Assembly (NCBI RefSeq): GCF_000382385.1
Contig: NZ_KB908321.1
Coordinates: 297,999 to 361,998, forward strand
Source of the DNA: Segatella maculosa DSM 19339 = JCM 15638
Lineage (GTDB): Bacteria; Bacteroidota; Bacteroidia; Bacteroidales; Bacteroidaceae
Length of the DNA stretch: 64,000 nt
Direction: 5' to 3'
Under the pieces are notes generated by a model. That model was not told the DNA's origin and ran no database searches. It saw nothing but the letters and a program-made list of their open reading frames with translations. The position numbers and the translations under genes were made by a program. Positions 16,651 to 25,827 of the stretch are shown piece by piece. How positions within the stretch are numbered: position 1 is the stretch's first letter; every line of letters starts with the position of its first letter.

Positions 16651-18021
16651 TCACTTTTTCACGTTGGCCTGTTGCAGTCCGTAGCCTTTCTTCTTGTCGA
16701 TAGCAAGCAGGACGACGGCGATGACGATGGCCGCTATGCCGCAGCATGTGAAGAATGTCTCCATGCCGACGAACGTGGGGTCGGCTTTGTTGATGCGGCC
16801 GATGGCCATTGGGATAAGGCTCAGACCGATGTTCTGGATATAGAAGATGATGGCATAGGCCGAGCCGAGGTATTTCAGTGGGATAATCTTCGGAACGCTG
16901 GGCCACATGGCTGACGGAACCAGAGAGAAGGCGATGCCGAGGACAATCATCATGACGACGGCAAACCAACTGACGGGTAGCACGTGGAGCATGAAGATGA
17001 AGTGCACGAGGGTAAGTATCACGCTTCCGATAATCATGAGGGTCGCGCCCTTGCCGATGCGGTCGTAGATGATGCCGAAGAGCGGGGTGAGCCCGATGGT
17101 GCCGAGGGGTATGGTGCCGGGCAAGGAGCCTGCGAAGCTCTCGGACACGCCGTAGTTATCGACCATCAGCTTGGTGGCGAACTTCAGGAAGGGAAACACG
17201 CCGCTGTAGAACATCAGGCAGAGGAGGGTGATGCACCAGAAGCCGGGGTTGGTGAAGATGAGCCGCAGGTCTGACAGGTGGAACCCTTCGTCTTCGGCTG
17301 TCTTGTCCTCCTGTGTCATAGCCTCTGCTGATGCGTCGAGTTTCTTGTCCATCACGGTGTAGACGATGAAGGCAAGGAAACCGATAATCAGCAGCACCAT
17401 GCCTAACAGCACCGATGCGCTTACTTGGTTGCCGAAAGCCTTGGCAAAAGGCAGCGAACCGGCCATGGCAGCCGTGGTGCCCAATCGTGCAAGGCCTACT
17501 TGTACGCCCATGGCAAGTGCCAACTCGTGGCCCGTGAACCATTTGGTGATGACCTTCGAGATGGTAATACCGCAAATCTCACAGCCTACACCGAAGATGG
17601 CGTAACCCAATGAGGCCACGGCGGCTGACATGGGTAGGGAGAAGTCTATGAAGCCGAGCGTGAACATCGTATCGCCGAAGTCGGTGGAAACGCCGATATA
17701 CTTGATGAAGACGCCGACCACCATCAGTCCGCTGGCCATCACGCCGGTGAAGCGAATGCCCATCTTGTCTAAGATGAGTCCGCCGAAGAAGAGCATGAGG
17801 AGGAACACGTTGATGAGTCCGTAGCTGCCGGCAAAGAAGCCGTAGTCGCTCGACGTCCAACCGAGGCCGCCTTGTGCTTTCGGGGTTTCGAGCAAGACTT
17901 CGAGCGGCGACATTACGTCAGTGATGAAATAGCCCATCATCATGGTGAAGGCTACGATGATGAGCGCTGTCCAGCGTGCTCCGGCACTGTCGTTTAGTTT
18001 TTTTCTTATGAGTGCTGTCAT
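16651..18021 (-). CDS. Major facilitator superfamily transporter, substrate unknown
   Basis: 456 residues with about twelve hydrophobic segments. The first is WTALIIVAFTMMMGYFITDV, near residue 17. The loop after TM2 has the MFS signature-like GGLILDKMGIRFTG (about 79-92), and the second half has LFGIIYDRIGKGATLMIIG. A charged central loop of about 35 residues (KKLDASAEAMTQEDKTAEDE) separates the halves. It belongs to the inner membrane. It is 29 bases downstream of the S9 peptidase gene on the same strand and may be co-transcribed, which would fit export or uptake of small peptides or amino acids, but nothing in the sequence fixes the substrate. Confidence 0.85.
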   Translation of the reverse strand: MTALIRKKLNDSAGARWTALIIVAFTMMMGYFITDVMSPLEVLLETPKAQGGLGWTSSDYGFFAGSYGLINVFLLMLFFGGLILDKMGIRFTGVMASGLMVVGVFIKYIGVSTDFGDTMFTLGFIDFSLPMSAAVASLGYAIFGVGCEICGITISKVITKWFTGHELALAMGVQVGLARLGTTAAMAGSLPFAKAFGNQVSASVLLGMVLLIIGFLAFIVYTVMDKKLDASAEAMTQEDKTAEDEGFHLSDLRLIFTNPGFWCITLLCLMFYSGVFPFLKFATKLMVDNYGVSESFAGSLPGTIPLGTIGLTPLFGIIYDRIGKGATLMIIGSVILTLVHFIFMLHVLPVSWFAVVMMIVLGIAFSLVPSAMWPSVPKIIPLKYLGSAYAIIFYIQNIGLSLIPMAIGRINKADPTFVGMETFFTCCGIAAIVIAVVLLAIDKKKGYGLQQANVKK

Positions 18022-18050
18022 ATTCTTTTGAGTTCTTATTTATATTAGCG

Positions 18051-20219
18051 TTATTGTTTCAACCACTTGTCAAGCCAATTGAAGAAGGTACGCTGCCACA
18101 GGATACCGTTTTGTGGCTTCAATACCCAATGGTTCTCGTCGGGGAAGAGCAGCAGCTCTGCGGGAATGCCCCGCATTCGTGCCGCATTGAAAGCACCCAT
18201 GCCTTGGTTGGCGTTGATGCGATAGTCTTTCTCTCCGTGAATGACGAGGATAGGCGTGTCCCATTTGTCGACAAAGCGATGCGGACTGTTCTCGTAGGTT
18301 CTTTTGGCCCGCTCGCTCTGGTCTTTGTTCCAATAGGCGTCGTCGTATTCCCAATTGCTGAACCATGCTTCCTCGGTGTCGGTGTACATGCTTTCAAGGT
18401 TGAAAGCACCGTCGTGAGCGATGAATGCCTTGAAACGCTTGTTGTGATGTCCCGCAAGATAGTAGACGGAAAAGCCGCCGAAACTTGCACCGATGCACCC
18501 CAGTCGGTCTTTGTCTACGAAAGGAAGATTGTTCGTAGCGTCGTCGATGGCACTCAGGTAGTCGTCCATGCATTGCCCCGTCCAGTCGCCGCTGACAGCT
18601 TCGTTCCATTCGCTACCGAAGCCGGGAAGCCCACGGCGGTTGGGTGCCACGACGACATAACCGTGAGCAGCCATGATGAAGAAGTTCCAGCGATAGCTCC
18701 AGAACTGACTGACGGGGCTTTGCGGACCGCCTTCGCAGAAGAGTAGGGTAGGGTACTTCTTGTTAGCATCAAAGTGAGGAGGCAGGACAATCCAAACCAA
18801 TTCCTCTTTCCCGTCAGTGGTTTTCACCCAACGCTGTTGCAGTTTGGGCATGGCCAACTGGTCGAGAATGTGTTCGTTCTCAAAAGTCAGCGGCACGAGC
18901 TTGCTCTTCTTCTCAGTCTTCGAAAGCGTGAGCAGGTAGAGATCGTCGGGCTGAAGCATCGAGTGGCGAGAGACAAGCAGGTTCTTGGTATTCCCCAATG
19001 GTTTGATGCTTCCATAATCATACCAGCCGTCTGTGAGTTGCAGCACTTTACCATTGAGCGTTGCCTGATAGACATTTACGCAGGCATGCCAACAACCGAG
19101 GAAATAAACACTCTTGCTGTCGTTGGCCCATACATAATCATCAACGTTGCTGTCGAAATTGTTTTTGTTGACGAGGTATTGCTTCTTGCCTGTGCTCAGT
19201 TCCATAATGCAAAGCCTGTTGAGATCGCTCTCATAGCCGTCGTGCGCCATACTCTGCCATGCAATGAACCTGCCGTCGGGCGAGAACTTTGGATTAACGT
19301 CATAGCCCACTTGCATATCTCCCTTTTGCAAGTTGACCTGTTGGTTTCTCATCGTCTTGGTTGCATTGACTTGAGGGGCGGTATAGTCTGCAGGCTTGCA
19401 GAGATTGACGGTCTTGCCGGTTGTAAGGTCATAAAGATAGATGTCCGTGTCTGTGGAGATAGCATATTGCGGCCCTTCTTTCTTGCGACTGGTATAGGCT
19501 ATCCGCTTAGAATCTGTACTCCAAGCCATCTGTTCTATACCTCCGAACGGAGCCACAGGTGATTCATAAGGTTCTCCAGCCATGATGTCTTTTTCATTGC
19601 TTATACCATCCGGCGTAACATTGGCCACAAAAGGGTGAGCTATGGTCTCTACATAATGATCCCAATGACGGTAGTTCATATCGGTGATGAGTCTTCCTGT
19701 TGCTTTCGGTAGGTCGACAGGGGTCTCTCTGATGGTCCCATGGTAGGGAATACTTTTAATCATGATCACTTTACTACCGTCGGGTGAGAAAACAAAGCCT
19801 TCAATACTCCCTTTTGTTTTCGTAAGCTGTCTGCGGTCCTTACCCTCGGGTGTCATTGTCCATATTTCGCCACCACGCAAGAAAGCAATCTTCCGTCCGC
19901 CTTCTATCCAAACAGCATCACTTTCGTTTTTAGTATCTTGTGTAAGTTGAACCCTATTCTTGCCATTGATATTTTGGACAAAGAGCATCGTGTGGCTCTT
20001 GTTTTGTTCAACACTATAATAGGATACTTGATATACAATCTGTTTGCCATCGGGAGAAGCAGACGAGGCACCGATACGTCCCATGCCCCATAAGGCTTCC
20101 GGTGTCATCAGGTCGGATTGGAGGTTCAAGTTGTTGGGGCCTATCATCGCTTGTGCATTCGTTTTAGGCGAAGTGGTCAGTAGTCCTGCCATCATCGCAA
20201 TAACAATACTTTTATTCAT
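18051..20219 (-). CDS. S9 family peptidase (DPP5/acylaminoacyl peptidase-like), secreted
   Basis: 722 residues from the ATG at 20219, which gives a proper signal peptide (MNKSIVIAMMAGLLTTSPKT). The frame also runs 14 codons further upstream, but that extension would hide the signal. The N-terminal part, to about residue 430, is a beta-propeller (ASSASPDGKQIVYQVS, FVFSPDGSKVIMIKS, KFSPDGRFIAWQS). The C-terminal alpha/beta-hydrolase domain has GASFGGFS with Ser579, HGEKDYRI with Asp665 and ENHW with His697. This is the prolyl oligopeptidase fold. Length and motifs are closest to periplasmic dipeptidyl peptidase 5 of Bacteroidales. It would release dipeptides in the periplasm. It follows yidC by 74 bases. 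Confidence 0.9.
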   Translation of the reverse strand: MNKSIVIAMMAGLLTTSPKTNAQAMIGPNNLNLQSDLMTPEALWGMGRIGASSASPDGKQIVYQVSYYSVEQNKSHTMLFVQNINGKNRVQLTQDTKNESDAVWIEGGRKIAFLRGGEIWTMTPEGKDRRQLTKTKGSIEGFVFSPDGSKVIMIKSIPYHGTIRETPVDLPKATGRLITDMNYRHWDHYVETIAHPFVANVTPDGISNEKDIMAGEPYESPVAPFGGIEQMAWSTDSKRIAYTSRKKEGPQYAISTDTDIYLYDLTTGKTVNLCKPADYTAPQVNATKTMRNQQVNLQKGDMQVGYDVNPKFSPDGRFIAWQSMAHDGYESDLNRLCIMELSTGKKQYLVNKNNFDSNVDDYVWANDSKSVYFLGCWHACVNVYQATLNGKVLQLTDGWYDYGSIKPLGNTKNLLVSRHSMLQPDDLYLLTLSKTEKKSKLVPLTFENEHILDQLAMPKLQQRWVKTTDGKEELVWIVLPPHFDANKKYPTLLFCEGGPQSPVSQFWSYRWNFFIMAAHGYVVVAPNRRGLPGFGSEWNEAVSGDWTGQCMDDYLSAIDDATNNLPFVDKDRLGCIGASFGGFSVYYLAGHHNKRFKAFIAHDGAFNLESMYTDTEEAWFSNWEYDDAYWNKDQSERAKRTYENSPHRFVDKWDTPILVIHGEKDYRINANQGMGAFNAARMRGIPAELLLFPDENHWVLKPQNGILWQRTFFNWLDKWLKQ

Positions 20220-20293
20220 TGTATACAACTGAAAAAACACAGACTCGTCAATTGTGGGCATAGCCTTTTGGCGAATCTGTGGTTATCTGTTTG

Positions 20294-22228
20294 TTAGAGT
20301 CCTCGCTTCTTTTTATTCAATTCTTCTTGTTTACGGTGCAACTCTTCTTGCTGCTTCTTTTGTATTTCTTGGATAGCTTGCAAGCGAGCAGCCAGTCCGC
20401 TTTGCTTCTTTGGATTAGCCTTGTTCTCCTGATAACGTTTCTCAAGCAGTGCAAGTAGCTTTTTGTCGTTGGTTGTTTTGCGGAGTGTCCACATGATGGC
20501 AGCACTGAAAAAGAGGCTAACGAAATAATAGAAGTTCAGACCGGCGCTATAGTCGTTGAACATGAAGAAGAACATCACGGGCATCAGGAACATCATCCAT
20601 TGCATCATCTTCATCTGATCTGCTTGCTGTCCTACCATCTGGTCTTTCTGCTGACGCATGGTCATCACGGTGTAGAGCACGTTGGCGACACAGAAGAGGA
20701 TACATGTCAGACTCAAGTGATCGCCAATGAGCCAGATATTGTGGCTCCATTCCCAAACCGGGTCATAGGTACTGAGGTCATTTATCCATAGGAAGCTCTC
20801 ACCACGTAGTTGAATAGCATTTGGAACGAAGTTGAACATCGCAATCCAAATGGGTGCCTGAATGAGTGTGGGCAGACAACCCGAGAGTGGGCTCACGCCA
20901 TATTTGGCATATTCGGCCATCATGGCTTGTTGTTTCTGCATTTGATCTTCGGGCTTGTCAAACTGTTTCGTAGCTTCATCAAGTTTCGGTTTCAGTACAC
21001 GCATCTTGGCACTGCTCATATAGCTCTTCTTTACCATTGGGTAAGTGAGAAGCTTTAGGAGAAGAGTAATTAAGATGAGAACGATACCCATATTGATATT
21101 CATGCTTGTGAGGAAGTCAAACACGTAGAGCGTAAACCATCGATTGATGATGCGGAAGAGTGGCCAGCCTAGATAAACAAGGCGTTGTAACTGCAGGTCT
21201 TTTCCGAAATGACTTTCTTTCTCCATCTTCTGCAAAAGGCGGAAGTCGTTGGGACCATAATAAAACTCAAATTCAGAAGCCTGCTTACCCGTCGGATCGA
21301 AAGATGTTTTGAGTTTAGCTTGATACTCCTTTAGATAGCCACTTGCCTTCGATTGGGGGATAGAGGTCATCAGAGCGTTCTCCTGAAAGCCCGAACCAGA
21401 AATCATCACAGCACTGAAGAACTGGTTCTTGAAAGCTACCCAGTCTGTCTTATCCTTGATAGCCTCATCAATGACTTCTTTGCCCTCATTGAGATAATCC
21501 GTTCCGCCTTCGGTCTTATGATAAGTGAGCGTAGCATATCGGTTTTCAAAAGAGAATCCTCTTTCCTGTTGACGTACCTTGTCTTTCCAATCTACGTCAA
21601 TAGTCTGCATACTTGGAGCAAAAAGTCCAGCCATTCCTTGTACGCTCATCTGCATGCGGAGCAAATAGTCGCTACCCAATAGATATTTCATTGTTAAGGT
21701 CTGCCCTTCACCAGCCTTGGCTGTAAAAGTTATGGTGGAGTCGGTTATATTAGAGGGCTCGAAATAGAGATCAGCCGTATTGATATTGGCTTCTTTGGTG
21801 CTGAATATGTAGCTCAGGCTTTGATTCGTCTCATCAAAAAGTGTAACGTTTTTTTGGTCAGCCGCTCCATTTTTGACTTTTATATTATGGCCAACATATC
21901 CTTTAATGATAGCTTTTTCTACGGTTGCTCCCTTGGTACTGAATGTCAATTCAACCCTTTTGTTTTTTAGCACAATCCTCCGAACATTTCCTGTCAGTGC
22001 GTTATGGAATAAGGAAGTCGTATCTTCCAATACCTTTTGTCTTGCTGCTTGTTGTCTTTGTTGCTGTGCTATTCGAGTTGCATTCTCCGATAGACTTTTT
22101 TTACTCTGTGCAATAGAGTCCTGCACAAAGGCGGCACGTTGTTCTTCGGCTGAAGGTTGGTTATACCAACTAAAGCCTATCAGGACAACCGCAATGAGCA
22201 GAAACCCGATGATGTTGTTCTTATCCAT
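20294..22228 (-). CDS. yidC: Membrane protein insertase YidC
   Basis: 644 residues. TM1 is near residues 5-20 (IIGFLLIAVVLIGFSWY). A large periplasmic beta domain follows. The conserved C-terminal five-TM region begins around residue 365 with FLTSMNINMGIVLILITLLL, PMVKKSYMSSAKMRVLKPKLDE and YGVSPLSGCLPTLIQAPIWIAMF. The basic, Gln/Lys-rich cytoplasmic tail (EIQKKQQEELHRKQEELNKK) is typical for ribosome contact. YidC inserts proteins into the inner membrane with or without SecYEG. The gene begins one base after the pyrG stop, so the pair is coupled. Confidence 0.97.
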   Translation of the reverse strand: MDKNNIIGFLLIAVVLIGFSWYNQPSAEEQRAAFVQDSIAQSKKSLSENATRIAQQQRQQAARQKVLEDTTSLFHNALTGNVRRIVLKNKRVELTFSTKGATVEKAIIKGYVGHNIKVKNGAADQKNVTLFDETNQSLSYIFSTKEANINTADLYFEPSNITDSTITFTAKAGEGQTLTMKYLLGSDYLLRMQMSVQGMAGLFAPSMQTIDVDWKDKVRQQERGFSFENRYATLTYHKTEGGTDYLNEGKEVIDEAIKDKTDWVAFKNQFFSAVMISGSGFQENALMTSIPQSKASGYLKEYQAKLKTSFDPTGKQASEFEFYYGPNDFRLLQKMEKESHFGKDLQLQRLVYLGWPLFRIINRWFTLYVFDFLTSMNINMGIVLILITLLLKLLTYPMVKKSYMSSAKMRVLKPKLDEATKQFDKPEDQMQKQQAMMAEYAKYGVSPLSGCLPTLIQAPIWIAMFNFVPNAIQLRGESFLWINDLSTYDPVWEWSHNIWLIGDHLSLTCILFCVANVLYTVMTMRQQKDQMVGQQADQMKMMQWMMFLMPVMFFFMFNDYSAGLNFYYFVSLFFSAAIMWTLRKTTNDKKLLALLEKRYQENKANPKKQSGLAARLQAIQEIQKKQQEELHRKQEELNKKKRGL

Positions 22229-23836
22229 TTATTTTTTCTTATTTGCTATTGTCGTTTTCACAAAGTCCACAAACAAAGGATGAGGTTTGAGGACGGTAGA
22301 TTGATATTCCGGATGATATTGTGTGCCGATATACCACTTCAGGCTTGGGATTTCAACAATCTCAACCAAATCGCTCTCCGGGTTCTTGCCCACGCATTTC
22401 ATGCCATGCTTTTCAAATTCAGCTTGGTATTCATTATTGAACTCATAGCGATGACGGTGGCGTTCTTGAATATTTTCTTTCTTATAAATATCGAAAACGC
22501 GACTTCCCTGTTTCAGTACACATTCATAAGCTCCCAAACGCATCGTTCCACCCATGTTGGAGATATTCTTCTGTTCTTCCATGATGTCGATAACATTGTG
22601 GGATGTCTTCTCATCCATCTCTCGACTGTTGGCATCAGCATAGCCCAGCACATTGCGTGCAAACTCAACAACCATCATTTGCATACCTAAACAAATACCG
22701 AAGGTGGGTATATCATGCGTACGGGTATAGTGAGCTGCAATCACTTTTCCCTCTATTCCCCGCTGTCCGAAGCCCGGACAAATCATGATACCGTCTTGAC
22801 CGGCCAGCTTGTCGGCCACGTTAGCTTCGGTTATCGCTTCGGAATTGATGAAGCTAATATTGACCTTATGGTCGTTGTAGGTGCCGGCGTGGGACAGACT
22901 TTCGCGGATACTCTTGTAAGCGTCTTGTAAATCGTATTTTCCCACCAACCCTATATTAATGATTTCTTTGGCATGCTTCCTACGTTCTATGAATTCTTTC
23001 CATGGACCCAGTGTCGGAGTTTTACCGATAGGCTCACCCACTTTACGCAGGATAGCTTCGTCGAGTCTTTGGTTCTGCATGTTTACGGGTACTTCATAAA
23101 TCGATGGCAAATCCTCGCTTTGTACCACACAATCGAAGTCTACATTACAGAATGCCGCAACTTTCTTTCTAATGGCATCATTCAAATTCTTTTCTGTGCG
23201 CAAAACAAGAATATCAGGTTGAATACCTATGCTCTGCAGTTCCTTGACACTATGTTGTGTAGGCTTTGTTTTGAGTTCTCCGGCTGCCTTGAGATATGGT
23301 ACGTAAGTCAGATGAATATTGATGGCACGCTTTCCCAATTCCCATTTCATCTGACGTATGGCCTCCATAAAGGGGGCACTCTCAATGTCGCCGATGGTAC
23401 CTCCGATTTCAGTGATAACGAAATCGTAGTGGTATTTCTGCCCGAGAAGTTTGATGTTGCGCTTAATTTCATCGGTGATATGGGGCACTACTTGGATGGT
23501 TTTTCCCAAATAATCTCCACGACGCTCTTTGTCTATGACAGCCTTATAGATGCGGCCAGTCGTCATGCTATTGGCTTTGGTGGTCTGAATGCCGGTGAAA
23601 CGCTCATAGTGTCCCAAGTCAAGGTCGGTTTCCATACCATCAACAGTGACATAGCACTCGCCGTGTTCATAGGGATTGAGCGTTCCGGGGTCGATATTGA
23701 TGTAGGGATCGAACTTTTGAATGGTTATATTGTAGCCTCTGGCCTGCAGAAGCTTACCGATGGAGGCACTGATGATTCCTTTTCCCAGTGAGGAGACTAC
23801 GCCGCCGGTGACGAAGATATACTTTGTTTCAGCCAC
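22229..23836 (-). CDS. pyrG: CTP synthase, GTG start
   Basis: 535 residues from the GTG at 23836, the usual length. The N-terminal synthetase domain has YIFVTGGVVSSLGKGIISAS (P-loop) and KFDPYINIDPGTLNPYEHGE. The C-terminal glutamine amidotransferase has FGICLGMQMMVVEFAR with the catalytic Cys, and HPEYQS. It converts UTP, ATP and glutamine to CTP. The frame is open 20 codons further upstream to a TTG at 23896, but a promoter (23866-23897) lies inside that extension, so the GTG is the better start. The pyrG, yidC, S9 peptidase and MFS genes probably form one transcript. Confidence 0.96.
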   Translation of the reverse strand: MAETKYIFVTGGVVSSLGKGIISASIGKLLQARGYNITIQKFDPYINIDPGTLNPYEHGECYVTVDGMETDLDLGHYERFTGIQTTKANSMTTGRIYKAVIDKERRGDYLGKTIQVVPHITDEIKRNIKLLGQKYHYDFVITEIGGTIGDIESAPFMEAIRQMKWELGKRAINIHLTYVPYLKAAGELKTKPTQHSVKELQSIGIQPDILVLRTEKNLNDAIRKKVAAFCNVDFDCVVQSEDLPSIYEVPVNMQNQRLDEAILRKVGEPIGKTPTLGPWKEFIERRKHAKEIINIGLVGKYDLQDAYKSIRESLSHAGTYNDHKVNISFINSEAITEANVADKLAGQDGIMICPGFGQRGIEGKVIAAHYTRTHDIPTFGICLGMQMMVVEFARNVLGYADANSREMDEKTSHNVIDIMEEQKNISNMGGTMRLGAYECVLKQGSRVFDIYKKENIQERHRHRYEFNNEYQAEFEKHGMKCVGKNPESDLVEIVEIPSLKWYIGTQYHPEYQSTVLKPHPLFVDFVKTTIANKKK

Positions 23837-23865
23837 AATTCTTTTGTTTTTATGTATTCGACGTG

Positions 23866-23897
23866 CAAATTTACCTTTTTTTTGCGAAATCGACAAG
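23866..23897 (-). promoter_or_regulatory. Promoter of pyrG
   Basis: On the minus strand CTTG, a 20-base spacer and TAAATTTG (23873 to 23866) match the Bacteroidota consensus closely. The -7 element ends 30 bases before the GTG at 23836, giving a leader of roughly 20-25 bases. Confidence 0.65.
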
Positions 23898-23905
23898 TGT
23901 TTCCA

Positions 23906-25192
23906 TCAGAAAGAATAAGAAAAGCCAAGGCTTGCATACTCTTTGATTTGCCAATAACCGTAGTGGTCGTCGGGAGAAACGCCATCGTCAAAGCGAGGAT
24001 AGATGAAGATGTTGCTGCTGATATAGCGATTGAAGCGGAAGACGAGCGTATTCTCCCATTCAATCTCACCGCGTCGATAAGTGGTGTAGCCGTAGAGTCG
24101 GGTCTTCCATCTGATCATTTCACTGAAGTTCCAAGCCAAGTCAAGCGTACATTCCGAACCGAGATCGTGCAGTGTATGCTCTCCTTCGCCGAGTCCGTAG
24201 CGTTTACTCAGTGCCAATCGTCCGACGTATCTGAAGTTATAGGCTGCCGGAGCAAGGTGAATAGTGCCCGTGAGACGCTTGTCGAACCATGACACATTGT
24301 AATCCATACCAACAGAGAGGTTAGTGTTGACCGGACTAAGGAAATCACTGTAGACAAGGGGATCGTTGTTCTTATAGCCTCGCATGAACTGGGTATTGAC
24401 AATGAGTTGCACGGTATAGTACCATCTCTTCGTGGCTTGAAAGCCCAGCTTACCCGTGTAGCGCAGCAAATCCTCGCTCGTCTTGAGCTTGTGTAAGTCG
24501 TCACTGCGCGAAGTCTGCAAGCCTAATTTCATCTCAAGCTTATTATCCCATTTCACTTTCTGCTTGTTATTGTAGTTAGCTTGCATGGTCACTGCACCTA
24601 CCATGCTATAGTTACTCTCGCCACCTTTATACCAATTGCCCGATACAAAGTTCTGAATGAATTGAAGATAATAATCTCCTGCGTAACTCCAGAAGCGAGG
24701 CTTGTAGATTTTGATGCCGTAGTCGTCGGGTTGAGGGGTAGGGACGACCGTTTCAGAAACCGTATTCACCGGAAGTTGGCGGACGGTGGGTTTGATGGCT
24801 TTGTGCACTTCGCGCACCGGACCGACTGCTTCAAGCCGGCTTTCCGTGTTTTTGACGAGGTCCGGACGGGAAAGGTAGATGTTGAGCAATGCGTGGTCAA
24901 TCAATGCTGTGCGTACCGTAGTGTCGACCGCATCGAAAGTGAAGGCCCTACGACTCACTCCCTTGTAGAATGTTGGCGGCAAGAAGAGTGAGGCATAGCT
25001 GCTTTTAAGCGTCGGCGTACTGTCGAAAGTTTCTCCGGCAAGGCGCAATTGCACAGCTTTCAAACTGTCGGTATATTGCTCGGTGATACTAAGCGTTCTG
25101 TTTGCAGGGAACATCTTTAGGAGTTGCGCTTGCGACGTGACGCCTGTTGCACATACAAAAATAGCTGTAAGGGTAGTCTTTAACTGTTTCAT
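23906..25192 (-). CDS. DUF3078 domain-containing secreted/outer membrane protein
   Basis: 428 residues from the ATG at 25192. Signal peptide MKQLKTTLTAIFVCATGVTS ending at the QAQ. From about residue 180 the sequence matches DUF3078: FWSYAGDYYLQFIQNFVSGN, WYKGGESNYSMVGAVTMQA, KLEMKLGLQTSRSDDLHKLK, and a run of alternating beta segments ending in the terminal Phe (SLGFSYSF). This suggests an outer membrane beta-barrel or beta-rich protein. Function unknown. The frame extends upstream to 25276, but the promoter at 25202-25233 lies in that extension and excludes it. Confidence 0.85.
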   Translation of the reverse strand: MKQLKTTLTAIFVCATGVTSQAQLLKMFPANRTLSITEQYTDSLKAVQLRLAGETFDSTPTLKSSYASLFLPPTFYKGVSRRAFTFDAVDTTVRTALIDHALLNIYLSRPDLVKNTESRLEAVGPVREVHKAIKPTVRQLPVNTVSETVVPTPQPDDYGIKIYKPRFWSYAGDYYLQFIQNFVSGNWYKGGESNYSMVGAVTMQANYNNKQKVKWDNKLEMKLGLQTSRSDDLHKLKTSEDLLRYTGKLGFQATKRWYYTVQLIVNTQFMRGYKNNDPLVYSDFLSPVNTNLSVGMDYNVSWFDKRLTGTIHLAPAAYNFRYVGRLALSKRYGLGEGEHTLHDLGSECTLDLAWNFSEMIRWKTRLYGYTTYRRGEIEWENTLVFRFNRYISSNIFIYPRFDDGVSPDDHYGYWQIKEYASLGFSYSF

Positions 25193-25201
25193 AATCTTTG
25201 G

Positions 25202-25233
25202 CAAAGGTAATGCAAAAATAGAAAATAACCAAA
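25202..25233 (-). promoter_or_regulatory. Promoter of the DUF3078 gene
   Basis: On the minus strand TTTG (25233-25230), a 20-base spacer and TACCTTTG (25209-25202) fit the Bacteroidota consensus exactly. It lies 10 bases before the ATG at 25192, so the leader is very short. The 22-bp array begins about 70 bases further upstream. Confidence 0.75.
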
Positions 25234-25304
25234 GATGAGGTCCGGAAAAGTATCGCTCAGGCTGATGCTTTGCCAAATTGTTTCTTTATTGCTGTTCGAT
25301 AATG

Positions 25305-25600
25305 AATTTATTTCTTCCCGTATATAAATTTATTTCTTCCCGTATGAAAATATTTTTTCTCCCGCAAAGAAATTTATTTCCTTGCGGGAGAAAATTTATC
25401 TCCTTCCGTATGCCTCAAAATTTCTTCCCGTATTCCCATAAATTTTCAACCGTATATAAATTTATTTTAATACGTATGAAAATATTTTTTCTCCCGTATG
25501 CAAATTTATTTCCAACCGTATGAAACTTTATTTCCATTCGCATGAAACTGTAGTTTCATACGGATGAAACTTTATTTCACAACGTATAGAATTTTAGTTT
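25305..25600. repeat. 22-bp periodic array (CCCGTAT family), thirteen units
   Basis: CG anchors fall at 25319, 25341, 25363, 25385, 25407, 25429, 25451, 25473, 25495, 25517, 25539, 25561 and 25583, each exactly 22 bases apart. Units read CCCGTATG or CCGTATAT followed by AAATTTATTT or AAACTTTATTT. Some are inverted (GCGGGAG at 25385), and late units drift to a different arm (ATGAAACT at 25542-25549 pairs with AGTTTCAT at 25552-25559). It lies between the DUF3078 promoter and the nuo terminator, outside both transcripts. Confidence 0.92.
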
Positions 25601-25674
25601 TTCCCACTAAAACGTGTACTTTTGTGCATGTTGAAGATGTTTTGTTGTCGAAACAAAAAATAAAAGTAACAAAA

Positions 25675-25706
25675 AGGGCTGAAATCCAAACGAGGATTTT
25701 AGCCCT
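25675..25706 (-). terminator. Terminator of the nuo operon
   Basis: A 13-pair stem (AGGGCTGAAATCC at 25675-25687 with 25694-25706, one G:T pair) and a six-base loop. Read on the minus strand it is followed by TTTTTG. It lies about 120 bases after the nuoN stop. Confidence 0.75.
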
Positions 25707-25747
25707 TTAATTTTATATGCGGAAAATGTTTGTCGGGTATAATCAAG

Positions 25748-25827
25748 TAATTAGTCGTGCCCCTTAAAAAGGGGTTATTTCAAGGATTTATAAGTAATTA
25801 TACTCCTTTTTAAGGGGCGACTAATTA
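25748..25827. repeat. Long imperfect inverted repeat overlapping the nuoN stop
   Basis: TAATTAGTCG followed by GCCCCTTAAAAAGGGG (25748-25775) is matched in inverted orientation by CTCCTTTTTAAGGGGCGACTAATTA (25803-25827, given here in two joined parts), with a 28-base loop. The right arm includes the last codon positions of nuoN. It could fold as a large RNA hairpin at the operon end or be a remnant of a small mobile element. Confidence 0.6.

Noticed and set aside
18774..19562. 262-codon frame antisense to the S9 peptidase
   Set aside because: It is fully inside a gene with intact propeller and catalytic motifs on the other strand, and has no domain of its own.
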